From Diplosphaera chodatii (lineage: Eukaryota; Chlorophyta; Trebouxiophyceae; Prasiolales; Stichococcaceae), in assembly GCA_032358165.1 (NCBI GenBank), contig JAALGY010000001.1:1116001-1180000 (forward strand): 64,000 nucleotides of DNA, written 5' to 3'. The notes under the pieces were generated by a model. It saw only the letters and a program-made list of their open reading frames with translations. It made no database searches and was not told the origin of the DNA. The position numbers and the translations under genes are program-made. Positions within the stretch are counted from its first letter, which is position 1. Each line of letters starts with the position of its first letter. Below are positions 38,084-47,612 of this stretch, piece by piece.

Positions 38084-39824
38084 CACTAGTCATTGACATT
38101 GACATTGATTACATACTGGTGGTGGGCCATTTTGGCCTAGCCACAGGCTCTGGCGGAATAACCCAGAGCAACATGCACAACGAGTCGTGTCCGAAGCCGT
38201 TCACTCCCCGCTGACAGAATGGGTCCACTCAATCCCGGTTGGATGTACACCCCTCCAACTCTGCACAATGATCATGACAAACCCGCAAAAAGGCTGCCAG
38301 TTGCCCGGCATCCTGCTGCATAAAGTCCGCCACTGAGGTGATGTCGCTGTCCTAAAACAGCTCAGAATGCTGCACCCTCTGATCTACTAGAGCTGGACAC
38401 CCCCAGACCATGTGCGCCTCATCATCCACCACGCCGCAGCTACACCGCTGACACAGCCGCTCTGCCCGCGGCAGACGCTGCCACCTCCCTGTTTCCACCC
38501 CCAGCATGTGACTGCCCATCCGAAACTGTGCTAACCGCCGACGACCGGTCTTGGAGGCGACTGCCTGCAAGTAGCCGGCCAGCTGGTAGTTGTCACCGTT
38601 CACAGGGCCCCTGACTCCCAGCCACTCACGCACTTTGGGCAAGTCGCTGCCATTCACAGCATCGAATGTGCGGCGCTGCAGGTGTGCACTGACAACCGAA
38701 GTGTCAATGCGCTGCGGCACGCCGTCAACGATGGGTGACATGAAGTGCAGGAACGAGCACACCTGGGCAGCCCAGCATGCTGAGCTGGTCTTGCTGCGCC
38801 CCGGCCGGGTGGCCAGAGCACAGCTCTCCAGGAATGCCTGCTTGGTGAGGCGTGTGTCCGGCATTGCGACCAGCCGATTCCAGAACCGGCAGATGGCCAG
38901 CGTTGCCGTGTGTGCCACCGGGAATCGCCCAAGCTCCCCCAACACCGCCACGTTGGGAGTGCCTGTGCGCACACCAAGAACCGCCCACGACGACCAGCCC
39001 ACGTGAGCTTGCACCCGCCGCAGACGCCTCAGCCGCAGCACCCTTGGCCAACATCCCACTGCCGCCGCCACCTCGCCCGCACGATCCTCCACTGACCCTT
39101 GCAACTCGGCCCACTCCGCCAACCACACAGCTCACTGGTCACCGACGACGAGCTGCCCGCCCCCCTACCACCTGCCCCCCACCACAACGCCGCCGCCTCC
39201 CCTCCCTTGTGCCTGATTGCGTCGTCCACGACCACGCCACATTGCCAGCCTGCCGTCGCCCCACCAACTCCTGGCTGTACATGCCTCTCATCCTCGACGC
39301 TGTCCACATGCCACTCGCAGCCCGCCCTGACGCCCACGCCTTCCCCCGCCCGCCAGCCTTCGCTCAGCATGTGCAGGCACTCAGAGGAGTGTTCGCACGG
39401 CAACCTGTCCCCATTACACTCGACATCATCCGACAGACGTACCACCTCGACGCCCACGCCCACATCGCCGCCCACCACCAGGAACACCTCCTCGGCCTGG
39501 ATGCACCACTTGGGCAGCGCATCGCCATGTACAGCCTGCAGCTGATCAGAGACGCACTGGCATCCCAGGCGGCTGCCAGGCCCGACCCTCCGCCACCAAC
39601 CACCACAGCCGGTCACTCAACGACCTCCTCCAGCGCACCCAGCACTGCCATCACCACCGCCGCTGCCACCCGCAGCCGACGTCGCAACCGCAGTCCGCCT
39701 CGTACACACGCCTCCCCACTAAGCCAAGTGCTTCCGCCACCCCCACCTTTGCCGCCACCCCCGCCTCTGCCGCCTACCCCACTTCAGCAGCCGGACGTCA
39801 CGCCCTCCACCACAGCCTTGGCCC

Positions 39825-41750
39825 TTGCCCCACACCATGCGCCACGGCCAACACAACCCCCAGCGTGGGAAGTGTGCCTGCGTGCGGCTGGTGTCTGGCT
39901 CCCGCCATACCACCCGCCGCCCCCCGCACCCGTGTGATGCGCCAGGCACAGGGCCTCCTCCGTCTGTCGACGTCTCGGAGCAGTGGGAGGTTGACTCTGC
40001 CCACCGCTTCGTGCGCCGCCAGGGCGATGGTCGACTCTACCGCGTGCGCCTCGACCACAGCCTCGCTGCTCATGACGACGCTGCTTCACTGCTCGACGCC
40101 CAGCCCCCCTGGAGACCCTGCCATCTCGTCATGTGGTCACCTCCCACACGCTGCACCATCACTGACACGGCGCCACCGGCCGACGGGAACGATGGTGACG
40201 TGCCCGCTCACAAGAAGATGGATCGCCCCTACTTCCTTGCCGAGCTCGCCGATCTGACCATCGTCCCCGACATCTACGGCTATGGCGAAGAAGACCGCAA
40301 CCTCATGGAGTACGAGGTCTCCCTTGGAACGGCGCGCCTCCTGGAGTCGGAGCTTCTCCAGCAAGGCCGCATCACCTTGGCCACCACGCAGCCCACAGCA
40401 ATCCCTCGTTGGTTCGCCCCAGGCTACGCCCACGTTGAGGCCGCCGAGCATGCCGTCATCACCGAGGCCCAGCAGCACCGCACGGCTCAGCGGGACCACA
40501 TCGACCACCCGGCCTGGGTTACACGCACCTCCCCGCAGGCACCACTGGCGATAACAGCAGCTGCTGCACCCCACTCCACTTCTCCGACGCCCACTCGGCC
40601 GACTCAGCCGGACTCCCCACCCCCTGCCGACCAGCCCACAACTAGTTCCCCACGCCTTGACTCGCCCTCGCCAACAGCAGCTCCACACCGTCTCCCATGC
40701 TTCATCGCCATCACAGGGCCCCAACCAAGCGTGCATGCTATGGCGACACGGGCCCGCGACCCACAGCAGCGGCCCCAAGCACACGCTCGCCGGCCCCACC
40801 AACAACGCCATCCTCCTCAGGACAACACCACCCCTGCCGTCGCCTCCAAGTACCGCCGCTGCTGGGAACAGCTCCGCGGCACCAACATCCGCAAGGCCGA
40901 TGTCGCCGTCGCCTGGCGAGCCCTTCACTGCCAACTTCGCACACCATCCTTCCTCACCTACTGCCGCTATAAGCACGCCGCTGTCGACATGTCAGGTGAC
41001 ACCCCCATGCAGAGGGCCTGCTGCCGCTGGCCGGCTTGCCGTACCCCGCTCGTCAACAACCCCGCCACCCTGCAGCCCACCACCGTCGCCAACACCACCC
41101 ACGTCCTCCTCCACTGCCCGCTCACACGTCCTGCCCTCCAGTGGCTCTGTGACGTGTGGGCTGCCATCGACGGCGGCCACACGCCCCCAACCACTCCTGA
41201 CGTCATCATCGCCGGCGACCCCACTGCCTGGCACCCTGGCCGCCTAGACCTTGAGCTGTGGACCCGGCTTCGGGTCACCTACCTACAGAAGGCCTGGGAC
41301 GCCTACTGTGCTCTCCACCATGGTGGCCCCACACCCTCATCTACATCTATCGCCGCCGCCACCCTCCACTCCGCCGTCCAGTCGATGCGCACCGAGTTCA
41401 CTGCCGCCTACACGTCCCCCACGGAGCTAGCACAGCAGTGCGACGCGCACATGACTGGAGCTCAGCGAGGCCAACAGATTGACGACGACAACAACCCCAT
41501 GACCGACTTCAAAAGGATCTGGATCGCGAGCGGCCTCTGCAGCATGAACGGCCGAGACCTTGTCGTCCGCTGGACGGCCACTCACCCAGTGCCGCTGCCA
41601 GCAATACGTCCACAGCCACAGCCGCAATCACATCCACAGCCTCAGCGCCAACCTCAGCCCCAGCCTGAGTCCAGCCCTGGACCCCCGCCGCAAACATTGC
41701 AGCAACCACCCCCGACGGCTGCCTCCCCACCGCGCCTCCAACTCATCTGA
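39825..41750 (+). CDS. LINE-B ORF2 C-terminal region with zf-RVT-type zinc finger (partial)
   Basis: A 641-codon open frame ending in TGA at 41748-41750. Its recognisable part is near residues 340-500: ASKYRRCWEQLRGTNIRKAD, then a helical block and a Cys/His cluster (ACCRWPACRTP followed by NTTHVLLHCPLTRPALQWLC). This resembles the zinc-binding region found after the reverse transcriptase in plant and algal LINEs. The rest is Pro/Ser/Thr-rich. A chromodomain-like stretch (EQWEVDSAHRFVRRQGDGRL) occurs near residue 50. The upstream open frame 38852-39937 overlaps it in another frame, so a frameshift near 39.9 kb probably separates two parts of one original ORF. No reverse transcriptase core remains here. 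Confidence 0.6.
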   Translation: MPHTMRHGQHNPQRGKCACVRLVSGSRHTTRRPPHPCDAPGTGPPPSVDVSEQWEVDSAHRFVRRQGDGRLYRVRLDHSLAAHDDAASLLDAQPPWRPCHLVMWSPPTRCTITDTAPPADGNDGDVPAHKKMDRPYFLAELADLTIVPDIYGYGEEDRNLMEYEVSLGTARLLESELLQQGRITLATTQPTAIPRWFAPGYAHVEAAEHAVITEAQQHRTAQRDHIDHPAWVTRTSPQAPLAITAAAAPHSTSPTPTRPTQPDSPPPADQPTTSSPRLDSPSPTAAPHRLPCFIAITGPQPSVHAMATRARDPQQRPQAHARRPHQQRHPPQDNTTPAVASKYRRCWEQLRGTNIRKADVAVAWRALHCQLRTPSFLTYCRYKHAAVDMSGDTPMQRACCRWPACRTPLVNNPATLQPTTVANTTHVLLHCPLTRPALQWLCDVWAAIDGGHTPPTTPDVIIAGDPTAWHPGRLDLELWTRLRVTYLQKAWDAYCALHHGGPTPSSTSIAAATLHSAVQSMRTEFTAAYTSPTELAQQCDAHMTGAQRGQQIDDDNNPMTDFKRIWIASGLCSMNGRDLVVRWTATHPVPLPAIRPQPQPQSHPQPQRQPQPQPESSPGPPPQTLQQPPPTAASPPRLQLI

Positions 41751-41799
41751 AGCACTGTCTCGCACGATTACGGTGAATGCCCACCACACTCACGCCAAC

Positions 41800-42385
41800 G
41801 CACACCTCCTACACCCTCACACCTCACCTGCCAGCACCCGCCGTCATCTCCACCTTCACTTTCGGTCCCATCGTAGACTCCCACCGCCACTCACCTTCAC
41901 CTACACCCTCACACCTCACCTGCCAGCACCCGCCGTCGCCATCACCTTCACTTTCGGTCCCATCCTGGACTCCCATCGCCACTCCCCTTCACCTACACCC
42001 TCACACCTCACCTGCCAGCACCCGCCGTCGCCATCACCTTCACTTTCGGTCCCATCCTGGACTCCCACCGCCGCTCACCTTCACCTACACCCTCACACCT
42101 CACCTGCCAGCGCCCGCCATCGCCTTCACCTTCACTTTCGGTCCCATCCTGGACTCCCACCGCCGCTCACCTTCACCTACACCCTCACACCTCACCTGCC
42201 AGCGCCCGCCATCGCCATCACCTTCACTTTCGGTCCCATCCTGGACTCCCACCGCCGCTCACCTTCGCCTGCACCCTCACACCTCACCTGCCAGCACCCC
42301 CCGTCGCCATCACCTTCACTTTCGGTCTCATCCTGGACTCCCACCGCCGCTCACCTTCGCCTACACCCTCACACCTCACCTGCCC
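41800..42385 (+). repeat. 92-bp minisatellite, array 1 (LINE-B 3' region)
   Basis: About six units. The anchor TGCCAGCRCC begins at 41829, 41921, 42013, 42105, 42197 and 42289, exactly 92 bp apart. Units contain CTTTCGGTCCCATCCTGG and CACCTACACCCTCACACC and are strongly pyrimidine-rich on this strand. Confidence 0.95.
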
Positions 42386-42439
42386 AGTCAGCACTGGGCC
42401 GAGATCAAGAACAAGAGCAAGAGCAAGACCAAGACCTTG

Positions 42440-43089
42440 GTAGCATGACAGCACCTAGCAGCGGTCACCCGCGGAGCCCGCGCGGATGGGAGCACCTGCC
42501 TCAGAAGACTCTGGTGCCCGGTGTTGTGCATATCGGACAGCTTGCGGCGTCAGCCGCCAGCCCTCTGTTGTTTGCCAGCGCCAGCCCTCAGTCCTCTTTG
42601 GGTTTGGTTGCTTTCACCAGCATGCAGGGCGCCTCGCGGCGTATCCGGTCCCAGCGGGCCCAGAGCTCGGCGTACTTGTACGCAACCGGTCCCTGCATGT
42701 CTGCGCGGGGTTTTCTGGGTTTACCCGCGGGTGCCGTGGCACGTGGACAGACAGACGTTACGACATTTCTAGAGTGATAGACCCGCAGCGGTGCGACTTA
42801 GCCGCGAGTGCGTGGCATTGCTGCCGCCGCCGCTAGGTCCCCGCACTTGTACGACCATTAGGTAGCCTTCCTCATCGGGACTATTGCCTTTCGCTGGTCT
42901 CATGGGCCCTGCATTCCCTTGTGGTTTCAGTGTCCTCCATCGACATATTTCGAACATGACGTTTTGATGACATACTAGCCGCCCTCACGTTCACACGTGA
43001 GACGCCGCATTGTGCCGCAGAGCCTTGTTCTTGAGCTTGGTTCTGGTCTGGACGCCCTTTGTCAAAAACAAACAAACAAACAAACAAAA
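42440..43089 (+). mobile_element. LINE-B 3' terminal segment with (CAAA)n tail (reference copy)
   Basis: Starts ...GTAGCATGACAGCACCTAG and ends GACGCCCTTTGTCAAAAACAAACAAACAAACAAACAAAAA. The same segment, or its 3' part, recurs at 48538-48860 and 55270-55918 in plus orientation, and at 44004-44321, 46444-46584, 47613-47840 and 63632-63772 in minus orientation. These are all consistent with 5'-truncated LINE-B retrocopies. Short ORFs within it are chance. Confidence 0.85.
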
Positions 43090-43481
43090 ACCAAGAACCG
43101 ACCGAAGAAACTTCCGATGGACAAGCTCACAAGTGTCCATGCCACTACCGCACAACGCCCCTGGTCCCCATGTTTCGACACCATAAAGCATAACAGGACG
43201 TACTAGTGCATCGAACAAGTGCAGCTGCAGTGCTGGGTCATGCAAGCTCAGGTCATGGCAACGATGCTGCAATGCAAGTGCGGCGCGCTGGGCGGAGGCC
43301 GCTCTGCCGATGCTAGCGGCAGCAAAAGAACTACGACTGGAAATGTCAACCCCCAAATATGTAAACGAGTCCAGCACTTCGATGGGAGCATGCATGTAGG
43401 TGAGAACCGGTGGTGCAGCAGCCTGGGCTCCGTACACCACGACCTTAGTCTTCTTCACGTTGACGGTGAGGCGCCACTAGT

Positions 43482-44003
43482 AGCATGGTACTTAGGCAAC
43501 TTCGCCCATCTCCGTCTAAACGCTGCCAGGCTGATGTCATGTGCATTCTGGACGTCCGCAAGCATCTGTGCAAAGTTTCAGCGCGAATGGCATGCCTGCT
43601 GCAGCCGTTTCACGCTGACGACTTCTGATCGAAGTTGAAGGCTTCTTGTTCTAGTGCCAGCCCCCCGTCATTGGAAGAATCTTTACTTCGGTATCCTGGG
43701 TGATATGACATAAACCACACACGAATCTACAACGCCGCGCCTCGTTCGCTGTGCTTCAGGCCGCACAAGCAGCTGCCGAGAGGCATCGTGGTCATTGTAA
43801 CGCACGCATCACTGGACGACGCCTTTGCTTCACGCTACGCTCAGGCAGTGGTTCCGGAAATGTTGTCGTCTTTACTCGGTCCGGTGAACACATGAGTTTG
43901 TCCCCCCCTGTAGGGGGGGTCCAAACTAAAACAAGGACCACAAACGAAACAGACACGAAACCAAGACCAACACAATATATGCAGATAATAAACTGTACAA
44001 ATA
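43482..44003. other. Unique spacer between retroelements; contains a C7/G7 hairpin
   Basis: No coding sequence recognised. Positions 43902-43919 form CCCCCCC-TGTA-GGGGGGG, a perfect 7-bp stem with a 4-nt loop. An A/C-rich stretch follows up to the (TTTG)n tail at about 44004. Confidence 0.5.
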
Positions 44004-44321
44004 TTTGTTTGTTTGTTTGTTTCGTTTGTTTGTTTGTTTGTTTGTGTAAAGGGCGTCCAGACCAGAACCAAGCTCAAGAACGAGGCTCTGCGGCACAATG
44101 CGGCTTCTCACGTGTGAACGTGAGGGCGGCTGAGTATGTCACCAAAACGTCATGTTCGAAACATGTCGATGGAGGACACTGAAACCACAAGGGAATGCAG
44201 GGCCCATGAGACCAGCGCAAGGCAATAGTCCCGATGAGGAAGGCTACCTAATGGTCGTACAAGTGCGGGGACCTAGCGGCGGCGGCAGCAATGCCACGCA
44301 CACGCGGCTGAGTCGCACCGC
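44004..44321 (-). mobile_element. LINE-B 3'-end fragment, minus orientation
   Basis: Begins with (TTTG)n, the complement of the LINE-B (CAAA)n tail, then GTAAAGGGCGTCCAGACC and the complement of the LINE-B 3' segment as far as GCTGAGTCGCACCGC. It abuts LINE-B ORF1 sequence head-to-head at 44322. No clear target duplication seen. Confidence 0.75.
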
Positions 44322-44366
44322 TTCGATGGGAGCTACGACGACTCGGACTTCCAGGTCCTGACCGAA

Positions 44367-46123
44367 ATGTTGGGAGGCGCCCGCCTGCCTGCCCACCTGC
44401 AGACGGTTCACGGGAACACCACCGTCGTGAGGGCGATTGTGAGGATGGAGGGCCCCGCACATGGTCTCTGCCCGCGGGTGCGGGACATCGACCGCGGCGC
44501 CCACACCGGCCCTATCACGGTCACTGCCACCTTCTCCGGCGACAGGGACATCCTCATCACACCCCCCCGCCAGTCACACCACCAATCACACCACCAGCAA
44601 CACCCCGCACCTCCGCAACCGCCGTCGCCACCGCCACCAGCTGCCGCCACCACACCGGCACCCGACGTCGCCAGCAGGAGAGCTCCCTCTCGGGCCACCG
44701 TGACGCCCGCCACCGCCCCCTCTGACGATGGTGCTTCACCCATGAACGACACGGAGGCTCCTCTGGGCGACGATGGCGGCGCCCACGATGCTGACCACCC
44801 CATGCTCGACAGCGACGGCACTGACTCAGCATCAGTAGCCGACGACCAGCCACCTCCCCCAGCACAACGGCGTCGCACAGGCGACCTCTTGGGCCCCATG
44901 GGCCCCATGGGCCCCGCCGATGCGGACGCTGACCCTCCCATTCAGGTGTTTCCCCAGTTGACCCCAGCTCCAGCGACAGACGCTGGCGTCGCCGCCATGG
45001 AGACTGACCTTGCCACTCTGGACGGCTCGGCCCGAGCTGCACGACAGGTGTCCAGCTATGCGGCTGTCCATAGCCGCCTGAGGGCCCCACCGCGGCCTCT
45101 ACCCTCGGCCGCATTGGCGCAAGCCCCACTGGGCTTGGCTTCACGGGCGTCTCCACTCGTGCCCGCAGCCGTACAGCGGCACCTCCGCTGCTAGCACCGC
45201 CGTCTAGCGGTCCAGCCGCACCGGCCCCCACCACCCGGCAGTCAGAGATGGTGCCTGATGCCATCCCCGAGGGCTTCGTCTCCCACCTGGTCGATCTGGC
45301 TCCGGCGCTCTCGTCACAGGCGGCTGACGCCGCCCTGCAGGAGGTCCGCCAATCAGAGCCGGTGCTCTGGAACACCTGGACCACTTGCGGTAATGGACTT
45401 GCCATCCCTGGCGCGCTGCTGCCGTCACTCGACCGCATCCTTCGCCGCCACGACGACAGCTGCCCACCGGCCGGCCACTGGGTCCCCTACACAGACGTCG
45501 ACGTGGCCGTCGCCTCGATGCCCGACAGCTGTGTCATGGAAGCGGGCCACTTGGCCCTGTTGTCGGAGGTATTGCACATGGACGACACAGACGCTCACGC
45601 CCCTCTCGACCACATCCTCACCGAGTGGGCCTCCTCCCTGCCAGCATCCGACCTCAACCGACACCGCTCACACGGCGTTCCCCTGACGCCCGTCGCCCTC
45701 CATCTCCTCACGGCAACCACCAACCGCTGGCGTTGCCACTGGGCAGACCGCCAGACCACCCTCGCCGACATCGCTCTCTGCAACAGGGAGCCGGGCCCCG
45801 TGCCCCTCACCACTTCGCCATCACCAGCCCCGCCGGAGCAGCCCTGGCTGCAACCTCGCCGGCAGCGCACGCCCCGCACAGGCGCCGCCCGCCACGATGC
45901 CGACCTGCCGGGCACCTGGCGGTCGCATGCGGCCGTGACACGGAGCCAGGGCGCGCTGTCACCCTCCCCGACAGTCACCAGGAGCGGCCGCCTCAGCAGC
46001 CGCCCCAGCGCCTACTGGCTACCCTCGCTGCCCCGCTGGGCTGCAGGCCGGGCCTCCACCGCCACCCGCTTCGACTCACAGACTGGCCGCGGCGCCGCAG
46101 GGCGCCGCGGCGGGGCGCCATGA
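44367..46123 (+). pseudogene. LINE-B ORF1 (Pro-rich, gag-like), frameshifted in this copy
   Basis: The first open block (44367-45194) is Pro/Ala/Asp-rich (MLGGARLPAHLQTVHGNTTV; LDSDGTDSASVADD; DLLGPMGPMGP). The second block (45248-46123) reads DAIPEGFVSHLVDLAPALSS and ends GRRGGAP. Comparison with copy C shows one missing C at about 45086-45090 (GGGCCCCACC here, GGGCCCCCACC near 56545), which breaks the frame. In copy C the two blocks are one frame. No zinc knuckle is visible; it probably packages element RNA, by analogy with LINE ORF1 proteins. Confidence 0.65.
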
Positions 46124-47184
46124 GCGCCCACGCCGACCGCCCCCTCCTGCGCCTGCTGTCACTGAACGTCAACGGGCTCGCCGACTTGGACAAGCGCCGC
46201 GCTCTCTTCACGACGCTGACCAATGGGCCCTGGGACGTCATCTGCCTCCAGGAGACACATCAATGTGCCTCTGACGACGGCAACCAGTGGGCGCAAACGG
46301 GGGCGGCCCCGGGCCAGCCCTGGCCAGGCTGGTCCTTCTGGCGGCGGGGCCCCGCCGCCACCGCTGACCCCGGCGAACGGCGCCGACGCGCCACCGCCGG
46401 GGTGGCCATCCTCATCCGCGAGTCCTGCGGCTGCACTGCCGTCTTTTTGTTTGTTTGTTTGTTTGTTTTTTACAAAGGGCGTCCAGACCAGAACCAAGCT
46501 CAAGAACAAGGCTCTGCGGCACAATGCGGCTTCTCACGTGTGAACGTGAGGGCGGCTGAGTATGTCATCAAAACGTCATGTTCGGCACTGCCGTCGACGA
46601 AGTCGGCCCCAGCACAGACGACGGCCGCCGACTTCGCACTCCATGGTCACCTATACTCCGTCATCACCGCCTACACGCCATGCGATCAACACCCACGCCT
46701 GGCCTTCATCCCCACCCTTGCCGGAGACCTGCCGTCCGCCGACAGCCACCGCACGGTCCTCTTGTGCGGCGACTTCAATTGCATCGACACCGTCCATGAT
46801 GCCACCCCCACCGCTACCCAGCGATCCGGTCGACTGGTCGGCGCCCCTGAGCTGCAACACCTTGCCACCTCCGCCGGCCTGGCCGATGCCTGGCGGCACT
46901 GCCACCCCCACCCTGCCACCGACTTCTCCTTCGTCTCTCGCAACGCCGACCACGGCGCCTCTCGACTCGACAAGTGGCTAGTCGCTGAGGCCCTCCTCCA
47001 CCATCAACCACACGCCACCATCGTTGACGACTTCCACAGCGACCACCGCGGCGTCACCTTCGCCTTCGCGCTCCCCGGTTCGGTGCTGCGGGCTCACCCA
47101 CCATGGCGCTTCCCCCTCCCCCTCCTCGCAGACGCCGACTTCGTCACTGAGCTGGAAAATGCCCTCGACCGCCTTATGGCCTAA
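46120..47184 (+). CDS. LINE-B ORF2 N-terminal endonuclease (EEP fold), contains an in-frame retro-insertion
   Basis: The start ATG overlaps the ORF1 stop as ATGA (46120-46123). Endonuclease motifs in order: LLSLNVNGLADLDKRRALF (Asn), PWDVICLQETHQ (catalytic Glu), GVAILI, YSVITAYTP, VLLCGDFNCIDTVHD, TDFSFVSR and DDFHSDHRGVTFAFALP (the SDH active-site triad). Residues from FLFVCLFVFYKGRPDQ to IKTSCSALPS come from an antisense LINE-B tail inserted at 46444-46584. The frame stays open across it and closes at a TAA at 47182-47184, immediately before a poly(A)-rich run. The reverse transcriptase is missing. It may be an active-looking endonuclease but is not a complete ORF2. Confidence 0.75.
   Translation: MSAHADRPLLRLLSLNVNGLADLDKRRALFTTLTNGPWDVICLQETHQCASDDGNQWAQTGAAPGQPWPGWSFWRRGPAATADPGERRRRATAGVAILIRESCGCTAVFLFVCLFVFYKGRPDQNQAQEQGSAAQCGFSRVNVRAAEYVIKTSCSALPSTKSAPAQTTAADFALHGHLYSVITAYTPCDQHPRLAFIPTLAGDLPSADSHRTVLLCGDFNCIDTVHDATPTATQRSGRLVGAPELQHLATSAGLADAWRHCHPHPATDFSFVSRNADHGASRLDKWLVAEALLHHQPHATIVDDFHSDHRGVTFAFALPGSVLRAHPPWRFPLPLLADADFVTELENALDRLMA
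46444..46584 (-). mobile_element. Short LINE-B tail retrocopy inserted in the LINE-B endonuclease
   Basis: This 141-bp insertion starts TTTTTGTTTGTTTG... and ends CATCAAAACGTCATGTTCG, in antisense orientation. It is flanked by an 11-bp target duplication GCACTGCCGTC (46433-46443 and 46585-46595). Confidence 0.9.
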
Positions 47185-47225
47185 TGTCAAATGTCAAAAA
47201 AGAAAAAAAAAAAAAAAAAAAAAGG
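47185..47225 (+). repeat. Poly(A)-rich run after LINE-B endonuclease stop
   Basis: TGTCAAATGTCAAAAAAG followed by about 21 A residues and then GGGGG. The TGTCAAATGTCA part resembles the LINE-A tail at 54561-54572. It interrupts what should be continuous LINE-B coding sequence (DRLMA before, GDRLHQQDSSRRAADFLR after). Confidence 0.6.
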
Positions 47226-47612
47226 GGGCGACAGGCTCCATCAGCAAGACTCCTCGCGCCGGGCCGCCGACTTCCTCCGCCTCCTGGCCGCCACAAGCCA
47301 GCACGCCTCGCCCTCTCCCGACGACGGCGCCGCCCCCCCGGAGCTGCGCGACACCGACCCGCAAGGGCTGTTGGAGGACATGCTTTCCTGCATCCGCCTG
47401 CTCGCCCAGCGGCGCACTGCCGCCGACACACGTCGCAGACGCTTGGACCTTCGGCACCTGCAAGAGGCCGTCGCCTTTGCAGCTTCTCAGCTGCCCATCG
47501 CTGCGACAGACAATGCTCGCGACGCCGCACTCGCCGCCTTCCACGCCGCTGCCGACGCCCTGCAAGCCCACCACGACCGCCACGCCCAGCTTGCACTCGA
47601 TCGCGCCCGGGC

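Larger units (their letters stand above)
38984..43089 (+). mobile_element. LINE-B copy B1, 5'-truncated, nested in LINE-A copy A1
   Basis: Flanked by an 11-bp target duplication ACCAAGAACCG (38973-38983 and 43090-43100). At the same point in LINE-A copy A2 (about 49879-49895) the sequence is continuous, differing by one base. The element holds, in order, the C-terminal coding part (about 39.0-41.75 kb), a 92-bp minisatellite (about 41.8-42.38 kb), a tail of AAGAGC/AAGACC-type repeats (42400-42440), a unique 3' segment (42441-43060) and a terminal (CAAA)n run (43062-43089). This copy defines the 3' architecture of the LINE-B family. Confidence 0.85.
38091..43474 (-). mobile_element. LINE-A copy A1, 5'-truncated, split by a LINE-B insertion
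   Basis: The minus-strand LINE-A 3' end starts at 38091 with the hexamer tail (plus strand CATTGACATTGACATTGATTAC), continues through the ORF2 C-terminus to 38983, and resumes at 43090-43474 after a nested element. The outer 7-bp target duplication is CACTAGT (38084-38090 and 43475-43481; the right copy shares CAC with the element). The 3' half encodes the region from VRTGTPNVAVLGELGRFPVA to the CCHC finger (LCQRCSCGVVDDEAHMVWGC) and carries a premature stop at about 38352 (HSELF*). The right piece encodes KKTKVVVYGAQAAAPPVLTY onward. It is therefore a dead, 5'-truncated copy. Confidence 0.85.

Noticed and set aside
38352..39128. Host gene on the minus strand
   Set aside because: The sequence matches the LINE-A ORF2 C-terminus seen intact at 49523-50635; the N-terminal 50 codons of the frame are LINE-B sequence read backwards.
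41560..42777. 405-codon frame through minisatellite array 1 as a protein-coding gene
   Set aside because: The repeat is open in all three frames and the frame has no independent domain; it is LINE-B 3' sequence.
42772..43089. Independent SINE with (CAAA)n tail
   Set aside because: In copies B1 and B3, target duplications enclose this segment together with the upstream minisatellite, so it is the LINE-B 3' end; short copies are truncations. A SINE that borrowed the tail is not fully excluded.
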